From contig JAVXUO010002821.1 of the NCBI GenBank assembly GCA_033065855.1, forward strand, positions 1-64,000: DNA of 64,000 nt, given 5' to 3'. Origin of the DNA: Escallonia rubra (taxonomy: Eukaryota; Streptophyta; Magnoliopsida; Escalloniales; Escalloniaceae). Of the stretch, positions 22,119 to 33,695 are shown piece after piece (position 1 is the first letter of the stretch; the number at the start of each line of letters is the position of its first letter). The notes under the pieces were generated by a model, which saw nothing but the letters and a program-made list of their open reading frames with translations, had not been told where the DNA came from and did no database searches. The position numbers and the translations under genes are program-made.

Positions 22119-22579
22119 GATCAGGTACAAACACTATATACGTTTATTAAACGCTTGAAATTATGAAGGCTACCGAGATTCATGAGTTCGTGACCTTACA
22201 TGCAGGGCACTGCTGCTAGACATGTCAAGCCGGCGCCGGATCAGCAGGATCCAGATCCGGGACTCGACAATCCCTAATGAGCCCCTTCTCATGCCTTCCC
22301 AACTTGTACTCCCCTCCTACTCTCGTGTTCCCCCATCTTGTACTCCCTTCCCCTCCCCTATTCTATTGTATCCGGCTTCTGTCCCCTCCTGAACTATATG
22401 TACATTTTATTTTTCATTATAGTAAATATTTTTTAAAGTTATATAGTTGTTTTGTGTTTGTTTTAGGGTTAAATAATTGCTAATGGATCAACAATTATTT
22501 AACCCTAATGTGCATTTGGGGGATTGTGCCTTGTTGTTGAGAGCTTGAATTTGTAATTACAGGTTTGGGCATTAAAAAA

Positions 22580-23007
22580 TAAAAAAATTGACTTTTAGCA
22601 ACGGATTTATTCCGTCGCTAAAGAGTATCCCTAAAGCTCTACTTTTAGTGACGGAAATGTCGTCGCTAAAAAATGAAACTTAAGCGACGGAATTTTCGTC
22701 ACTAAAAAAATTATTTCGTCGCTAAATATTTAACGTAATAAATTATTTTCGAAAAAAATAAAATAAATTAAAATATGAAAAATACATTTAGCGGCAGAAC
22801 ATCCGTCGCTCATGTATAAAAAATTCCGTCGCTGAAAGTCCAATATTAAGCGACGGATTTTAGAATTCCGTCGCAAAACTTTTAGCGACGGGCTCTATGC
22901 AAGGGGCTTTTAGCGACGGGGTGTCTATCGCTAAAAGCTTTTACTGACGGATGTTATGCTTTTAGCGACGGATCTCCCCGTTGCTAAAAGCCTTATTTCT
23001 TGTAATG
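22580..23007 (+). repeat. CACTA right subterminal repeat array
   Basis: At least ten copies of TTTTAGCGACGGA or its complement up to the end at 23007. They mirror the left array. The density here is higher than at the left end. Confidence 0.88.
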
Positions 23008-23010
23008 TAT

Positions 23011-23759
23011 GTGTATGGTGTCTGTAATTATTGTTGCACTTAAATAGTTATGTACGAATTTTAAAAAGCTTGTTTCATGTTTTTGTAAGTTTATATCAAG
23101 GTTGAGGTATATAAATGATTTTATCCCTTATATCAATTATGTAAGATTGTATCAGTTTTATGTAATTTATATCACTTTGCCAATCATAACAACTGTTTTA
23201 CATACCACTTGAATTAATTCACCATCACAACAAATACATGAAAATCAACCAATGATACACAAAGTCAATCTTATCATTACATCATAACTATTGTTTTACA
23301 TGTAAAAGCTAACCTTAATACGAATGTCATTGTCATCACCTAACTTACAACCCAAAGGTCCATCAACCCATACATACAATATGTTAAAAATAACCATACA
23401 TGATGAGATCACAATTTTCCTGTCAAAATATTACCATCACCTAACTTACAACCCAAAAGTTACTTAGTTTTCTACTACATAAGTACACTAGAAGTTGGCT
23501 ACTAAGTTCTTGTACCAGATGCATTCTCTACATCTGTATCCACATGCATAGCAGTTGGTCCCACTGTAGCCTGTGAGGAAGAATGAGTATCCACCCCACT
23601 TGTGCCAGCAGCCTATTAACATTAAATCAAAATTAGATGGAAAATAAAATGAAATTATAGTAATGCACTTCCCATAAAGCACTTACAATAAAATGAAATT
23701 ATTACACTATACTTACAGTAAATCACTTACATTCAGGGTGCCTCAGCCTCTGGCCCTTC
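23011..23759. other. Non-coding part of MULE-b downstream of its transposase
   Basis: No gene is seen. Short direct repeats include caactgttttacat / taactattgttttacat words at about 23186 and 23287, and catcacctaacttacaaccc at about 23334 and 23431. It probably holds the transposase 3' UTR, read on the minus strand. Confidence 0.5.
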
Positions 23760-26532
23760 TTCTGTTGCCCTTTCATCTTCCCCTTGAAGTTGCACCATTA
23801 TTAGCAGACCCTTCACCATGAGCACCATCACCACCAGCCCTTTCACTAACAGCACCTATGCCCCTGACAGGTGCTCTACCTCTGCCTTTGGCAAGTCCTC
23901 TGCCCATGCCCCTATCCCCTGAAGCTCCACCTTCACTAATACCACCTTCACCAGTAGCCCCTTCACTAACAGCACCATCACATCTGCCTCTGGCAGGTGC
24001 TCTCCCTCTGTCTCTGGCAAGTCCTTTGCCCATGTCTCTATCTCTGCCCCCAAGAGCTACACCTTCAGTGCAGCTGGTGTAGCATGACTCATTCCAACAC
24101 TAGCCTATTAAAAATATAAATCCAAAGTTATTAAAATCAGAAAGTTAATAAAAATGGAAAACCAAGGAAATTACTTATATTTCCTCTGCCTCTTCCCCTC
24201 ACAAAAGCTCTATAGTAGGTCCTCTTATTGTGGCCATAATCATTACATGTTGTGTGCTTTCCCCTTGCTGTCCTGCTCTGACTTGGTGCTTCATCTGCAT
24301 CCATCCTCCTATTTTTCCTTGGTCTTCCAGGGAGTCTTCTAAGTGGTGGTGGCAAGACAACCAAAGGCTGCACATCTAGTGTAGGCCAAAATTGAACTAT
24401 CTGGTACAGGGTGAATCATTTGACCATAAGCTTGAACATGCATATCCTTCTTAAAATAATGATCCATATAGTCCTCAAGTCTTTGCCTCTTAAATGTGAT
24501 GCAAGCCACATCATGTCTACATGGTATCCCACTAACATCCCAAACTCTACAGTCACATGTCTTCCTCTGAAGATTCACACAGTAGTGCAGATTGTATTCC
24601 TGAAACTCAAACTCTCCACCAACCAGAACACTACACTTGCTAGAAGCTTCCTTCATGACATTCAATTTAGATATAACTTTTGGTGCCACGTCCTTATCCC
24701 AATCACAACCATCATCATGCTTCTTATGAAACTTTGTCATTAATTTCACCCTAAGTTGCTCAGTCAAGGTCATAATAGGCATGCATCTAAGAGCCCCCAA
24801 CCAACTGTTAAAATGCTCACTTATGTTATTCACACATCACCATAGGGTCAAAACCAAATCTTGTCCATGTAGAAATAGGTAGTTTGGACAGCCACTCACG
24901 TGCTTCTTCATTTATATCTTTGATTTTCTGCATGGCATAACTGAAATTAGAACCACTGTATGTCCTAGCAGCCCTCCAAAAATTGATCTTCAAGCTAAGT
25001 CCTGGAAACTGTAGCCTAAAATTAACATAAACATGCCTTGCACAGTGCCTATTATACACATTAGGAAACACCATTATGATTGCCTCTCCAAACCCTTTTG
25101 TCTATCACACATAAAGGTCCACGACTGACCTTCCTTACCTTGCCCAATATAATTTTAAGGTGTTCAAAGAAGAAAACCCAACTGTCCTTTGTTTCACTCT
25201 CTACTACACCAAATGCAACATGAAACAAACCATTATTTCCATCAAAGGCAACAGATGGCAACACACCACCATATGTACCCTTTAAGTGACAACCATCTAA
25301 TCCAATCCATGGTCTACAACCCTTCATAAACCCATTTATCATAGCAGGGAAAGTCACAAGTACCCTCTTGAACAATGGACTGCCGGTCAGGTTAGGTCTC
25401 TCATAGTACTCTATGGCTATCACTGCATCAGGATTAGTTCTTCTAACCATCTCTTTATGTTTTGGCAATAGGTTATAAGACTCAGCATGACCACCACCAA
25501 TCTCATCCCTTGCTATCTGCCTAGCCTTATAGAGCTGCATTCTACTTGGTGTGACACCATATTTCCTTAGTTCTGTAATCATCCTAGGGAATTTCATTTC
25601 TGGATTAGCTCTAAGCACATCAACCAACTTTTTGGCTATCCAATGGGAGGTAGCCTCTGACTGTTTATCTGATCTTACACATGAATGCTCAAGATTAAGT
25701 TTTCTAATCCTAAAAGTTACATCATCAGTACATACAGAGGCATGAATCCTCCAATTGTAACCCTTAGCAGCACAATGTGCAGTGACCCTAATCTTGTCAC
25801 TTTTATCCCTCACTAAAGTAAAGCCCTCTTGAATTATAGAGTCTTCAAAAGCCTACCTAAATTCTGTGATATTCTCAAACAACATTCGCTGTTCAAGCAC
25901 AATTGGTTGCCCAGCCTCTTTAACAAAAGCATTTCCTCTAATAGCATTAACTTCACCCTCTATACTAGACTCAGTTGAATACTGTAGTTCACAATCATCA
26001 CCGCTCTCATAATTGATCATGTCATCATGTACACCCTCAACATACTCATTTTCAGAGTTATCACATGCAACATGGTCATCATACATATCAGGGTTACTCC
26101 GTACTGGCTCTTCCTCACTACAGTCTTCATCAACAGAAATTACTTTCTCATACTCAATATTAGCGATTTCTATATTTAGGGGATCAACAATAGGGGGATC
26201 AGCAGTAGGAGGATCAACGGTAGAAGGATTAAAAACCATCTGAGGTACTGCCTTAACCTCAGTCACATACACATCAATCACGTCCTCTGTCTCATATACC
26301 TTAAACATGCTCATAACATCATGATCATCAACAAGCTGATAAAACCTATTTTGTCCAGGTACTTTTATCTTCAAACCAAGTAACATATTGACATTACAAA
26401 GACATCATGCAAAGCTAAATCACACACATCTTTGAGCAAGTCATAATAACAATACCTTTTAAGATCAACATTGCCGATGTAGTATTCTTGATTTTTATAG
26501 TGGACTATCAGATCGTGTATTACAGGGGCCAT
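23760..26532 (-). pseudogene. MULE-b transposase (MuDR type), broken
   Basis: Read from ATG 26532 on the minus strand: an N-terminal MAPVIHDLIVHY segment, a shift near 26390, then the acidic N-terminal region to 25853. A TAG at 25853-25855 interrupts the frame, which continues with the MuDR DNA-binding domain (RVTAHCAAKGYNWRIHAS, C and H ligands). The MULE catalytic core has WIGLDGCHLKGTYGG and HVAFGVVESETKDSW. Around 25075-25110 the DRQKG block is hit by two shifts. Next come HCARHVYVNF and EHFNSWLGALR. A SWIM zinc finger (CDC...CRHDVACI) and a PGRPRK tail with a CxxC-GHNKR knuckle follow, ending in Gly/Arg-rich repeats (23773-24033). The domain set is complete, but stops and shifts make it inactive. 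Confidence 0.9.
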
Positions 26533-27333
26533 TTAGAACCTAGGAATAGAAATAACAAAAAATTACTTCACTACCATTTCAAATACAAACAACAAAGAGA
26601 ACTCAAGTTTTGAACCTAATTAAAAAACTCCCAAAATTTCAATTTCTTACAAAGTCGCAAATGAGAAAGCGGAAAATAATACACAGAACCCATAAAGGCT
26701 TACATTATCTACGTGATGGGGTCTCCAAAACGTGATTTTACATATTGATCGACACTATATTTAAGTCTGAACATAAAACCCCCAAATTTCTTACAAAGAC
26801 AAAAAGCGAATGATAGAAAAAAACAATATGCAAAACACAAAATCCCTTACATTGGTTACATGGTCTCTAAAACCTATTACATATTTTACTTCCAACCCTT
26901 TTTTTTTCTTTAAAATAGAACAAAAACTGAAAAAAACTATGCCCTACAATGATATGAAAGCAGTTGCAAATTGGTAAGAGGATGATTATAAGAGTTACTT
27001 ACCTTTTTCGTTAGAATAAACTCCAATTAGCCGAGCATCATCTGCATTGCAATGTAGGAAGTAAGGTTTTTTTAAGTGTGGGAAATCGAGGCGTGAGAAG
27101 TGGGGAAGCCAGAGCGGGGAAGACAGAAGAGGGAAGTTAGGTGGCTGTTGTGGGGATCAATACCCCTTCATATTTCCCTCTCATTTTAGACTGAAGGCAA
27201 TCATGACATTTAATGCCAAATTTTAACACCATTTGTATTCCGTCTGGTCAACGAACATAACTGATATGAATGCAAACATGTGTCATTGGTTGTAATTAAC
27301 CTCTAAACTGAGGGATATAACTGATATTATCCC
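26533..27333. other. MULE-b right terminal region and transposase leader
   Basis: Non-coding DNA between the transposase start and the right TIR. It should include the transposase promoter, read leftward, but no certain TATA box is identified. Confidence 0.55.
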
Positions 27334-27900
27334 ATAAAATATAATGTGCAGCAGAACATCGTATTATGTCATATATTAATTATTAAGATTTAAGGGTTGA
27401 TTACATTCTCATGCAATTGTTATGGAACATTTTCATATATATGTTCGCGTTTGATTTTTTTTGAAGTGTAAGTTGAAAGAATAAGATTGCGATACAGTGC
27501 TATCTCACAATATTTGTCTTCTTTAAACTTTTATTTTACATCTTCAAGTAACATTTTGAACGACAAAGAGATATAGTTCCTTCTTATCCTCATTGCATAT
27601 TATTGATTTAAGAAATTACTAACTTATGAATACAAAAATATAATGTGCATCAGAACATCGTATTATGTCATATACTAATAAGATTGAAGGGTTGATTACT
27701 CTCTCATGCAATTGTTATGGAACATTTTCATAGATATGTTCGCGTTTGATTATTTTTTAAATTCTAAGTTGAAAGAATAATGAGCAGATTGTGACACGGT
27801 ACTCTCTTAAGATATTGTCTTCTTTAAAATTTAATTTTATATCATCAAGTAACATTTGAAATGAATATTGGCTTGACATCTAGAGTAGTTAAATAACGAT
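27334..27900. repeat. Local tandem duplication (about 340-bp unit) holding the MULE-b empty site
   Basis: 27334-27555 and 27637-27880 are homologous. 27556-27640 is homologous to 13897-13978. Landmarks are catgcaattgttatggaac (about 27410 and 27705) and atgttcgcgtttgatt. So copy one was split by MULE-b and copy two is whole. A third, more distant copy lies inside the Helitron at about 50990-51180 (gaataatgagcagattgtg). Confidence 0.85.
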
Positions 27901-28195
27901 GGTGGTAACATGTAAAGCTATTTGGTAAATGCAATTAGAATTGTGATCAACAAAGAGTCAGAGTAATCTCATATGCCTTCCAAATTTTAATTATGTGTAT
28001 ATATAATTTTCATTCTTTAAGCTTTATATGATTTGTAAGATGCTAAAATCCAAACATAAGTCATGATAGGTTATTAGAATGAGTAAGCAGAAATCTAAAT
28101 GGATTAGACTTGTGTTTAAAATTTAACAACACTTATACATATTGCCCTATTATTAGCTTAATAAGTAGTTGCCCTTGTCGAAATAAATTTTAATT

Positions 28196-28390
28196 GATAT
28201 AGTATATTTTTATACGTATGTCTTCTCTACTTCTTAATGTTCAAGAATACTCAACCTATAAAGATGATGTGTCGTCCATAGACCTTTGTCGAATAATATA
28301 GTATATTTTTATACGTATGTCTTCTCTACTTCTTAATGTTCAAGGATACTCAACCTATAAAGATGATGTGCCACCATAGACCTTTGTCAA
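28196..28390. repeat. 99-bp tandem duplication
   Basis: 28197-28291 and 28296-28390 are nearly identical (starting atatagtatatttttatacg). There are only a few differences, such as caagaatac versus caaggatac, so the duplication is fairly recent. Confidence 0.9.
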
Positions 28391-28662
28391 CTTCAAGCTT
28401 TTATTCCCATCATCACGTAGCAATAAAATTGATAACTATTGACTCTGAATTACCCATTGTGAAATATGGTGCAACTTGCGATAGTGGAGTCAAAATACTA
28501 AAGTTGAATTCGAATTGATTTTAGAAAGGTAAAATCCTTCACGATGCCTTTTGACTCCTTCAGCTAATGTTTTCCGCTAAAAGTATATGTAGCACACAGT
28601 AGCAACAAATAATTTTTAAGCAGTTGTGAAATGCTTGTATAAAGCATATGTAATTATTATTA

Positions 28663-29359
28663 GGGCAAATCTCAAAACTGTACCCTAAATTTTACATCAA
28701 GTACAACTTTAGTACCCAAGTTTGATGGTGCGCCAAAGAAGTACCCAACTTTGAAAAAGTGTACCAAATCAGTACCTCTGCTAACGGAGGACAGATGCCG
28801 TTAGAAAGTAAGAAGGGTATGACTGTCATTATGAAAAAAGAACATAAAGACTGTCCATGTGGCCACGTGGGCCGTCCTTTTGACAGTCTTACTCTTTTTT
28901 TCTTCCTCTTTCCTGTCTCTCTCTCTTCTCATCTCATATATCTCTCTCTCTCTCTTCTTCTTCTTCAATTCACACACACAAAAAACCCACACACAGAGAT
29001 CGCGGACGGCGAAAAAAAGTCAATGGAGTTTTAAATTTTGTTGATATATACACAGTTCTGATTAATCTTTGGATGTATCTGAATTTATATAAATACCCAA
29101 AAATCAATGTCATCATCTACTTACACAATTTGTTCAAATCTGTCTCGTATCGCATACATTCAAGCATGGCATGAAATCAACGGTGATGACAGTGATGGAG
29201 TCATGATTGTAGGTGTTGGGTTCTTACCTTAGTGATTGTGGGTTCCTACCTCAGTGGTCGGTGGCAATGTACATTGTGCAGCATAGAGAGAGAGAGAAGA
29301 AGAAGAAGAAGAAGAAGAAGAAAGAGAGAAAAACGGGTGATGGGTCTGTGTGTAAGAGA

Positions 29360-29417
<58 letters not shown>

Positions 29418-29986
29418 AAGAAAGAAGAAAAAGAGAAATAAATGGGTTATGGGTCTGCGTGTGTGATACAGAGAGAAAGAAATAGAAAGAGGGAGAGAGA
29501 GAGAGAGTGAGAGTGAGAGAGATAGTGAGATGAAGAAGAAGAAGAAGAGAAAAAAAAGGAGAGGAAGTGGGTGTGGGTCTACGTGTGTGTGTGAGAGAGA
29601 AAGAGAGAGAGAGAAAGAGAGAAAAAATGGGTGATGGGTGTGCATGTGTGTGTGTGTGTGAGAGAGAGAGAGAAGAAGAAGAAGAAGAAAAAGAAGAAGA
29701 AAAGCGAGAGATGAGAAAAAAATCAATTTGCATTGGAAATGTAAAAAAGTACATTGAAAATGTAAAAAATGACAACTCACGTGGCTATAGGGACAACTTT
29801 ATGTCCTTTTTTTTTAATAATGATAGTCCTACCCCTCTGACTTTCTAACAGCATCCGTCGTCCGTCAGTCGACGTACTGATTTGGTACGCTATTTCAAAG
29901 TTGGGTACTTCTTTTGCCCACCTTCAAACTTGGGTGCTAAAGTTGTACTGGATATAAACTTGAGGGTACAGTTTTAGGATTTGCCC
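28663..29986. mobile_element. Non-autonomous MULE (MULE-d) with long TIRs and GA tracts
   Basis: Ends are gggcaaatc (28663) and gatttgccc (29986), with TIRs of about 170 bp that align with scattered differences. A perfect 9-bp target-site duplication TTATTATTA lies at 28654-28662 and 29987-29995. The 1324-bp element has no transposase. Its right half is dominated by purine (GA/GAA) microsatellites, and a shorter CT/CA tract lies at 28900-28995. Confidence 0.92.
29286..29712 (+). repeat. Purine-rich GA/GAA microsatellite tract in MULE-d
   Basis: Runs of GAGA, GAAA and AGAAGAAG interrupted by gggt(g/t)atgggt-type words that recur at about 29335, 29443, 29568 and 29628. The spacer recurrence suggests a minisatellite with a purine core. 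Arg/Glu-rich or Ser/Leu-rich frames across it are composition artefacts. Confidence 0.88.
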
Positions 29987-29995
29987 TTATTATTA

Positions 29996-30699
29996 TTTAA
30001 AAAATTATCAAGACTCTGACGGCATGTTTAAGGCGTATAAGTAGATATATACATTCATCCAATAATAACATTCTAGCCTTATTAAATGGAAATAATATTT
30101 GACCTGAACTTTTTTATCATGTGAACTTCACTTTCGCTAATAAAAAGCTTATAGTGTTGTTATATAGTCACTTTAGCGACAAAAATGAAACTCAAATATA
30201 AATTAAAGTAGAGTTCAAACATCAGTTTTCATATACAAAATTAGTGTTATAGGAACGTTGTGGGTCTTATCGTCTAGTTGTTGGTACTCTGCATGTTCAC
30301 ACAGAATTCAGTTTCAGTGGGTCCATGTCGGAGCCAGGGCCTTGTATACAATATGAAACTACTATATAATGCCTTTTGTATAGAAAATATTGGATGCTGC
30401 TATGTTTTATATTGATTTATTAATGCTTAATAGAAGAGATTTGGGGTTACTTAAAGGCAAAACCATAGAGAGTATAATACGCGTAGATGTAATTTCATAT
30501 CATATGATAATTGCCAAATGATGTGTCGGGATAAAATTTTAGTTATGCAGAATATATTTTTCTTCATGATAAGATAGTGTAAACAGTTATATCTAAGGCC
30601 TAGTCGTTAGAATTTCATTTTTTGTAAGCATAAGGGCGTGTTTATTGTCAAAACTAAACTGAGAATAATGTGTAAGTATGTTACTAATAAAGTAGAGTT
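29996..30699. other. Gene-less spacer
   Basis: No coding or structured element is recognised. The next recognisable sequence is the MULE transposase relic from about 30700. Confidence 0.5.
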
Positions 30700-30903
30700 T
30701 TGGAAAATGATAATAGGGACTTGATATTGCTGGTCCATGACACCAGGGCTAACCGAATTGAGGTTTATGTTGAACATGGTAAGACAACAGTAGAGGGGTA
30801 CTTTTTAAGGCCCCGAGTTGGATCAGTAGTTGTGATAGAAGAGATGGAATTAGGAGATGATCATCCATTAGGCAATGAAGATATGGATGATACAAACAAA
30901 ATA

Positions 30904-32267
30904 GGGTAAATTACACTTAACACCCCTGAGATTTTACGTAATTACACTCCACTACCGCTATCTTTAAAAATTACACTCCGACCCCCCGAGGTTTGTACCC
31001 GCATTACACACAACTACACACATTTAACGGCAGGCCCAACTCCATGAAAAGATTCCCTGACACATTACTTTATGCAATTTTCATACCCAAAATACCCCCC
31101 TTTGTCCTTTACTCACTAGTGTGGTTTTCCAAAATTTCAGTCAACTCCACAAACTTTAAGTGAATTATGGGGTTTAATTTAGCCAATTTAGGGTTCAATT
31201 AGCTCATTTCAGGGTTCAATTAGTTCAATTTAGGATTCGGTTAGATTAAGACATTCAATTTAGGGTTCAATTAGGGGTTCAATTAGTTTAATTTAGGGTT
31301 CGATTCGATTAGGGCATTTAATTTAGGATTTAATTAGGGTTCAATTACTTCAATTTAGGGTTCAATTAGGGGGTTCTATTAGTTCTATTTAGGGTTCGGT
31401 TGAATTGGGGCATTCAATTTAGGGTTCGATTGGATTATGGCATTCAATTTAGAGTTCAATTATGGGGTTCAATTTAGGGTTCAATTAGATTATGGCATTC
31501 AATTTAGGGTTCAATTAGGGGTTCAATTAGTTTAATTTAGGGCATTCAATTTAGGGTTTAATCAGGGTTCAATTATTTTAATTTTTGGTTCAATTAGTTC
31601 AATTTAGGGGTCGGTTAAATTGGGCATTCAATTTAGGGTTCAATTAGGGGGTTCAATAAGTTCAATTTAGGGTTTGGTTGGATTAGGGAATTCAATTTAG
31701 GGTTCAATTATGGGTTCAATTAGTTTAATTTAAGGTTCGATTCGATTAATGCATTCAATTTAGGATTTAATTAGGGTTTTATTACTTCAATTTAGAGTTC
31801 AATTACTTCAATTTAGGGTTCGGTTGAATTAGGGCATTCAATTTAGAGTTCAATTAGGGGGTTCAATAAGTTCAATTTAGGGTTCGGTTGAATTTGGACA
31901 TTCAATTTAGGATTCAATTAGGGTCCAATTAGTTTAATTTAGGGTTCGATTCGACTAGGGCATTCAATTTAGGGTTTAATTACTTTAATTTAGGGTTCAA
32001 TTATGTGTCTAAGTTAATTAGGGCGTTAAATTAGGGTTCAATTAGGACATTCAATTTGAATTAGGGTATTCCCTCCAAAAATTCCCAAAAACAAGTTTTC
32101 CCTCCAAAATTCCAAGAAAACGGTCTGAGGGGCATTCATGTCTTTTTGTACTGCACCATTAACACTGTAAGAGAAAAAGTTACTTTTTGAGCTGAGTGTA
32201 ATTTTTAAAGATAGCGGTAGTGGAGTGTAATTACGTAAAACCTCAGGGGTGTTTAGTGTAAATTACC
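30904..32267. mobile_element. Non-autonomous MULE (MULE-e) nested in the MULE-f transposase
   Basis: Near-identical TIRs of about 75 bp start gggtaaattacac (30904) and end gtgtaaattacc (32267). A perfect 10-bp direct repeat AAACAAAATA flanks the element (30894-30903 and 32268-32277), compatible with a 9-10-bp MULE duplication. The interior is almost wholly a TTTAGGGTTCAATTAG minisatellite. The TIRs differ at very few positions, so this is among the younger insertions here. Confidence 0.92.
31150..32060 (+). repeat. Minisatellite of AATTTAGGGTTCAATTAGG words
   Basis: About 900 bp of variable-length units built from AATTTAGGGTTC, AATTAG(G)GGTTC, and GGCATTC. It resembles the repeat block next to MULE-c in vocabulary (TTAGGGTT) but not in unit length. 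No coding frame. Confidence 0.88.
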
Positions 32268-33242
32268 AAACAAAATAATCAAATTCAGGATGGGAACGCC
32301 CAGAGTTTTTTATGAGCACGTGATAAATTTCTTTGAGGATAATGAGTTCACATAGTTGTTGTTACCCTCAACAGAACTTCTAATTAGTAGCCAATATGAA
32401 GATGTGAGTTAGTTGCCTAGCAAAGAGCAAGAACGTGCAGAGTAGAGAGCAAGAACATGAAGGTGTTGATAATGAAAGGTCTGAGTCAGAATAATTCAGG
32501 ATATGACCATGCTGTTACAATGCGTATGAGGCTCAATAGAATGAAAACCTTTATGTTGCAAGTGTAGTGGAAAACTTACAGTTGACAATTGTGAGATATT
32601 AAGAGAAGGCAATTCAGTTGAGATTGAAGGAGTGACAGGAGACTATGAGGACTTTGATGAACTAAAGAGTTTCGATAGTGACTTGGAGGATGATGAAGAT
32701 TTGTCAGTGGAAAAGTTTCCTAAGTTCATCCATGAAAGAGAGATAGAGAAACCTAAGGTCAAGGTAGGCATGTTCTTCAACACTTCTAAGTCATGAAGGC
32801 AGCTACAAGAGAGCATTCAATGATTGGAAGAAGGAATATCAAGTTTTACATTAATGAAAGAGACAGAGAAAGGGCAAAGTGTATGGGGAGTGCGAAATAC
32901 AAGTGGTTTATTTATGCTTCAAAACTTAAGGGGTTGATTGTTTAATTGTTAGGACATATCAAAATGTCCATAGTTGCCCAAACACATATTACAGCCAATA
33001 CATAAAATTTGATTGCCTCACAAAAGTTATCTCCATAGGTTCAGATCAAATCCATCTTGGCCACTTGAGTTTATCGTAAGCTTAGAGTTAGAGTTTGGTG
33101 TCCCCGGAAGCGGATACTGGACAAAAAGAATGATAGTTGATCTAGTGGAATGAAGTTACAAACACCAGCTTAACGGGCTGTGCGACTATTATAATGAGGT
33201 TAACAAGTGTTACCAGGGATTACAGCAATTATGAAGCTTTGT

Positions 33243-33695
33243 GAGCCCCTATTTGGCAAGGATTTTGATAACCCCTATAAAGAGCAGTTTTAATTTTTTT
33301 TTTACAAAAACAAGTGGGTGTTTGATAACCCAGTTTTTATTTTGAATTTTTTTTTTGTGGTGGTTTACGGTGGCGGTGGCCAACGGTGGTGGTGGTTGGC
33401 GGTGGCCGCCAACCGCCGGCGGTGGCTGCCAAGCGCCGACCGCCGGCGGTGGCTGCCAACCGCCGACCGCCGGCGGTGGTCACTAGAGGTGGCTGCTGGC
33501 GGTGGGATGGTGATGGTCTAAAAAAAAAACCAAAACTGAAAATCGAAACTCATTTTTTGAGTTTTTAAAAGCAGCCTTGATTTAAAAATTGATTTTTTAA
33601 ATTAAAGAAAAAAATAAAGAAAAATGGTTACCAAACACAACTTTTTTTTTTCCAGTTTCCAAAACTGGATAAAAATGCCCTGTCAAACAGGGCCT
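33243..33695. mobile_element. Probable hAT-like MITE in the MULE-f relic
   Basis: The left end gcccctatttggcaagg (about 33246) and the right end near 33693 (inverted: ggccctgtttgacaggg) are the common plant ggccctgtttgg terminus. They interrupt the transposase relic just before its catalytic block. The middle holds a GGCGGTGG/CCGCCGGC-rich tandem stretch (33365-33500). No clear 8-bp duplication was found, so the exact ends are uncertain. Confidence 0.6.

Larger units (their letters stand above)
15066..23007 (+). mobile_element. CACTA (En/Spm-like) transposon nested in MULE-b
   Basis: The left end aactacaagaaa (15066) and right end tttcttgtaatg (23007) are one-base variants of the CACTA terminus CACTACAAGAAA. 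A 3-bp target-site duplication TAT lies at 15063-15065 and 23008-23010. Both ends carry dense subterminal copies of TTTTAGCGACGG-like words, the expected transposase-binding arrays. Inside are a broken TNPA/Transposase_24-type gene, telomere-like repeat DNA and a nested MULE. I find no TNPD (tnp2) transposase, so it looks non-autonomous. Confidence 0.9.
13979..27333 (-). mobile_element. 13.4-kb Mutator-like element (MULE-b) with nested CACTA
   Basis: Left end gggataatatcagtt (13979) and right end aactgatattatccc (27333) form degenerate TIRs of roughly 60 bp. Flanks share ATAAAATA (13971-13978 and 27334-27341), an 8-9-bp target-site duplication. The flank on both sides is homologous to one continuous stretch at 27556-27900, which lacks the element and so preserves the empty site near 27631-27641. 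The MULE's own transposase lies on the minus strand (26532 to about 23760). A zf-GRF-like relic lies on the plus strand at the other end. Without the 7.9-kb CACTA the element would be about 5.4 kb, a normal size for an autonomous MULE. Confidence 0.88.

Noticed and set aside
23858-24082. Plus-strand proline-rich frame
   Set aside because: Shadow of the Gly/Arg-rich tail of the minus-strand MULE transposase.
29213-29848. Arg/Glu-rich and Ser/Leu-rich frames over the GA tract
   Set aside because: Direct translation of a purine microsatellite in a MULE interior.
33318-33568. Small Trp/Arg-rich frame in the MITE at 33.3 kb
   Set aside because: Made of GGCGGTGG repeats in a non-coding element.
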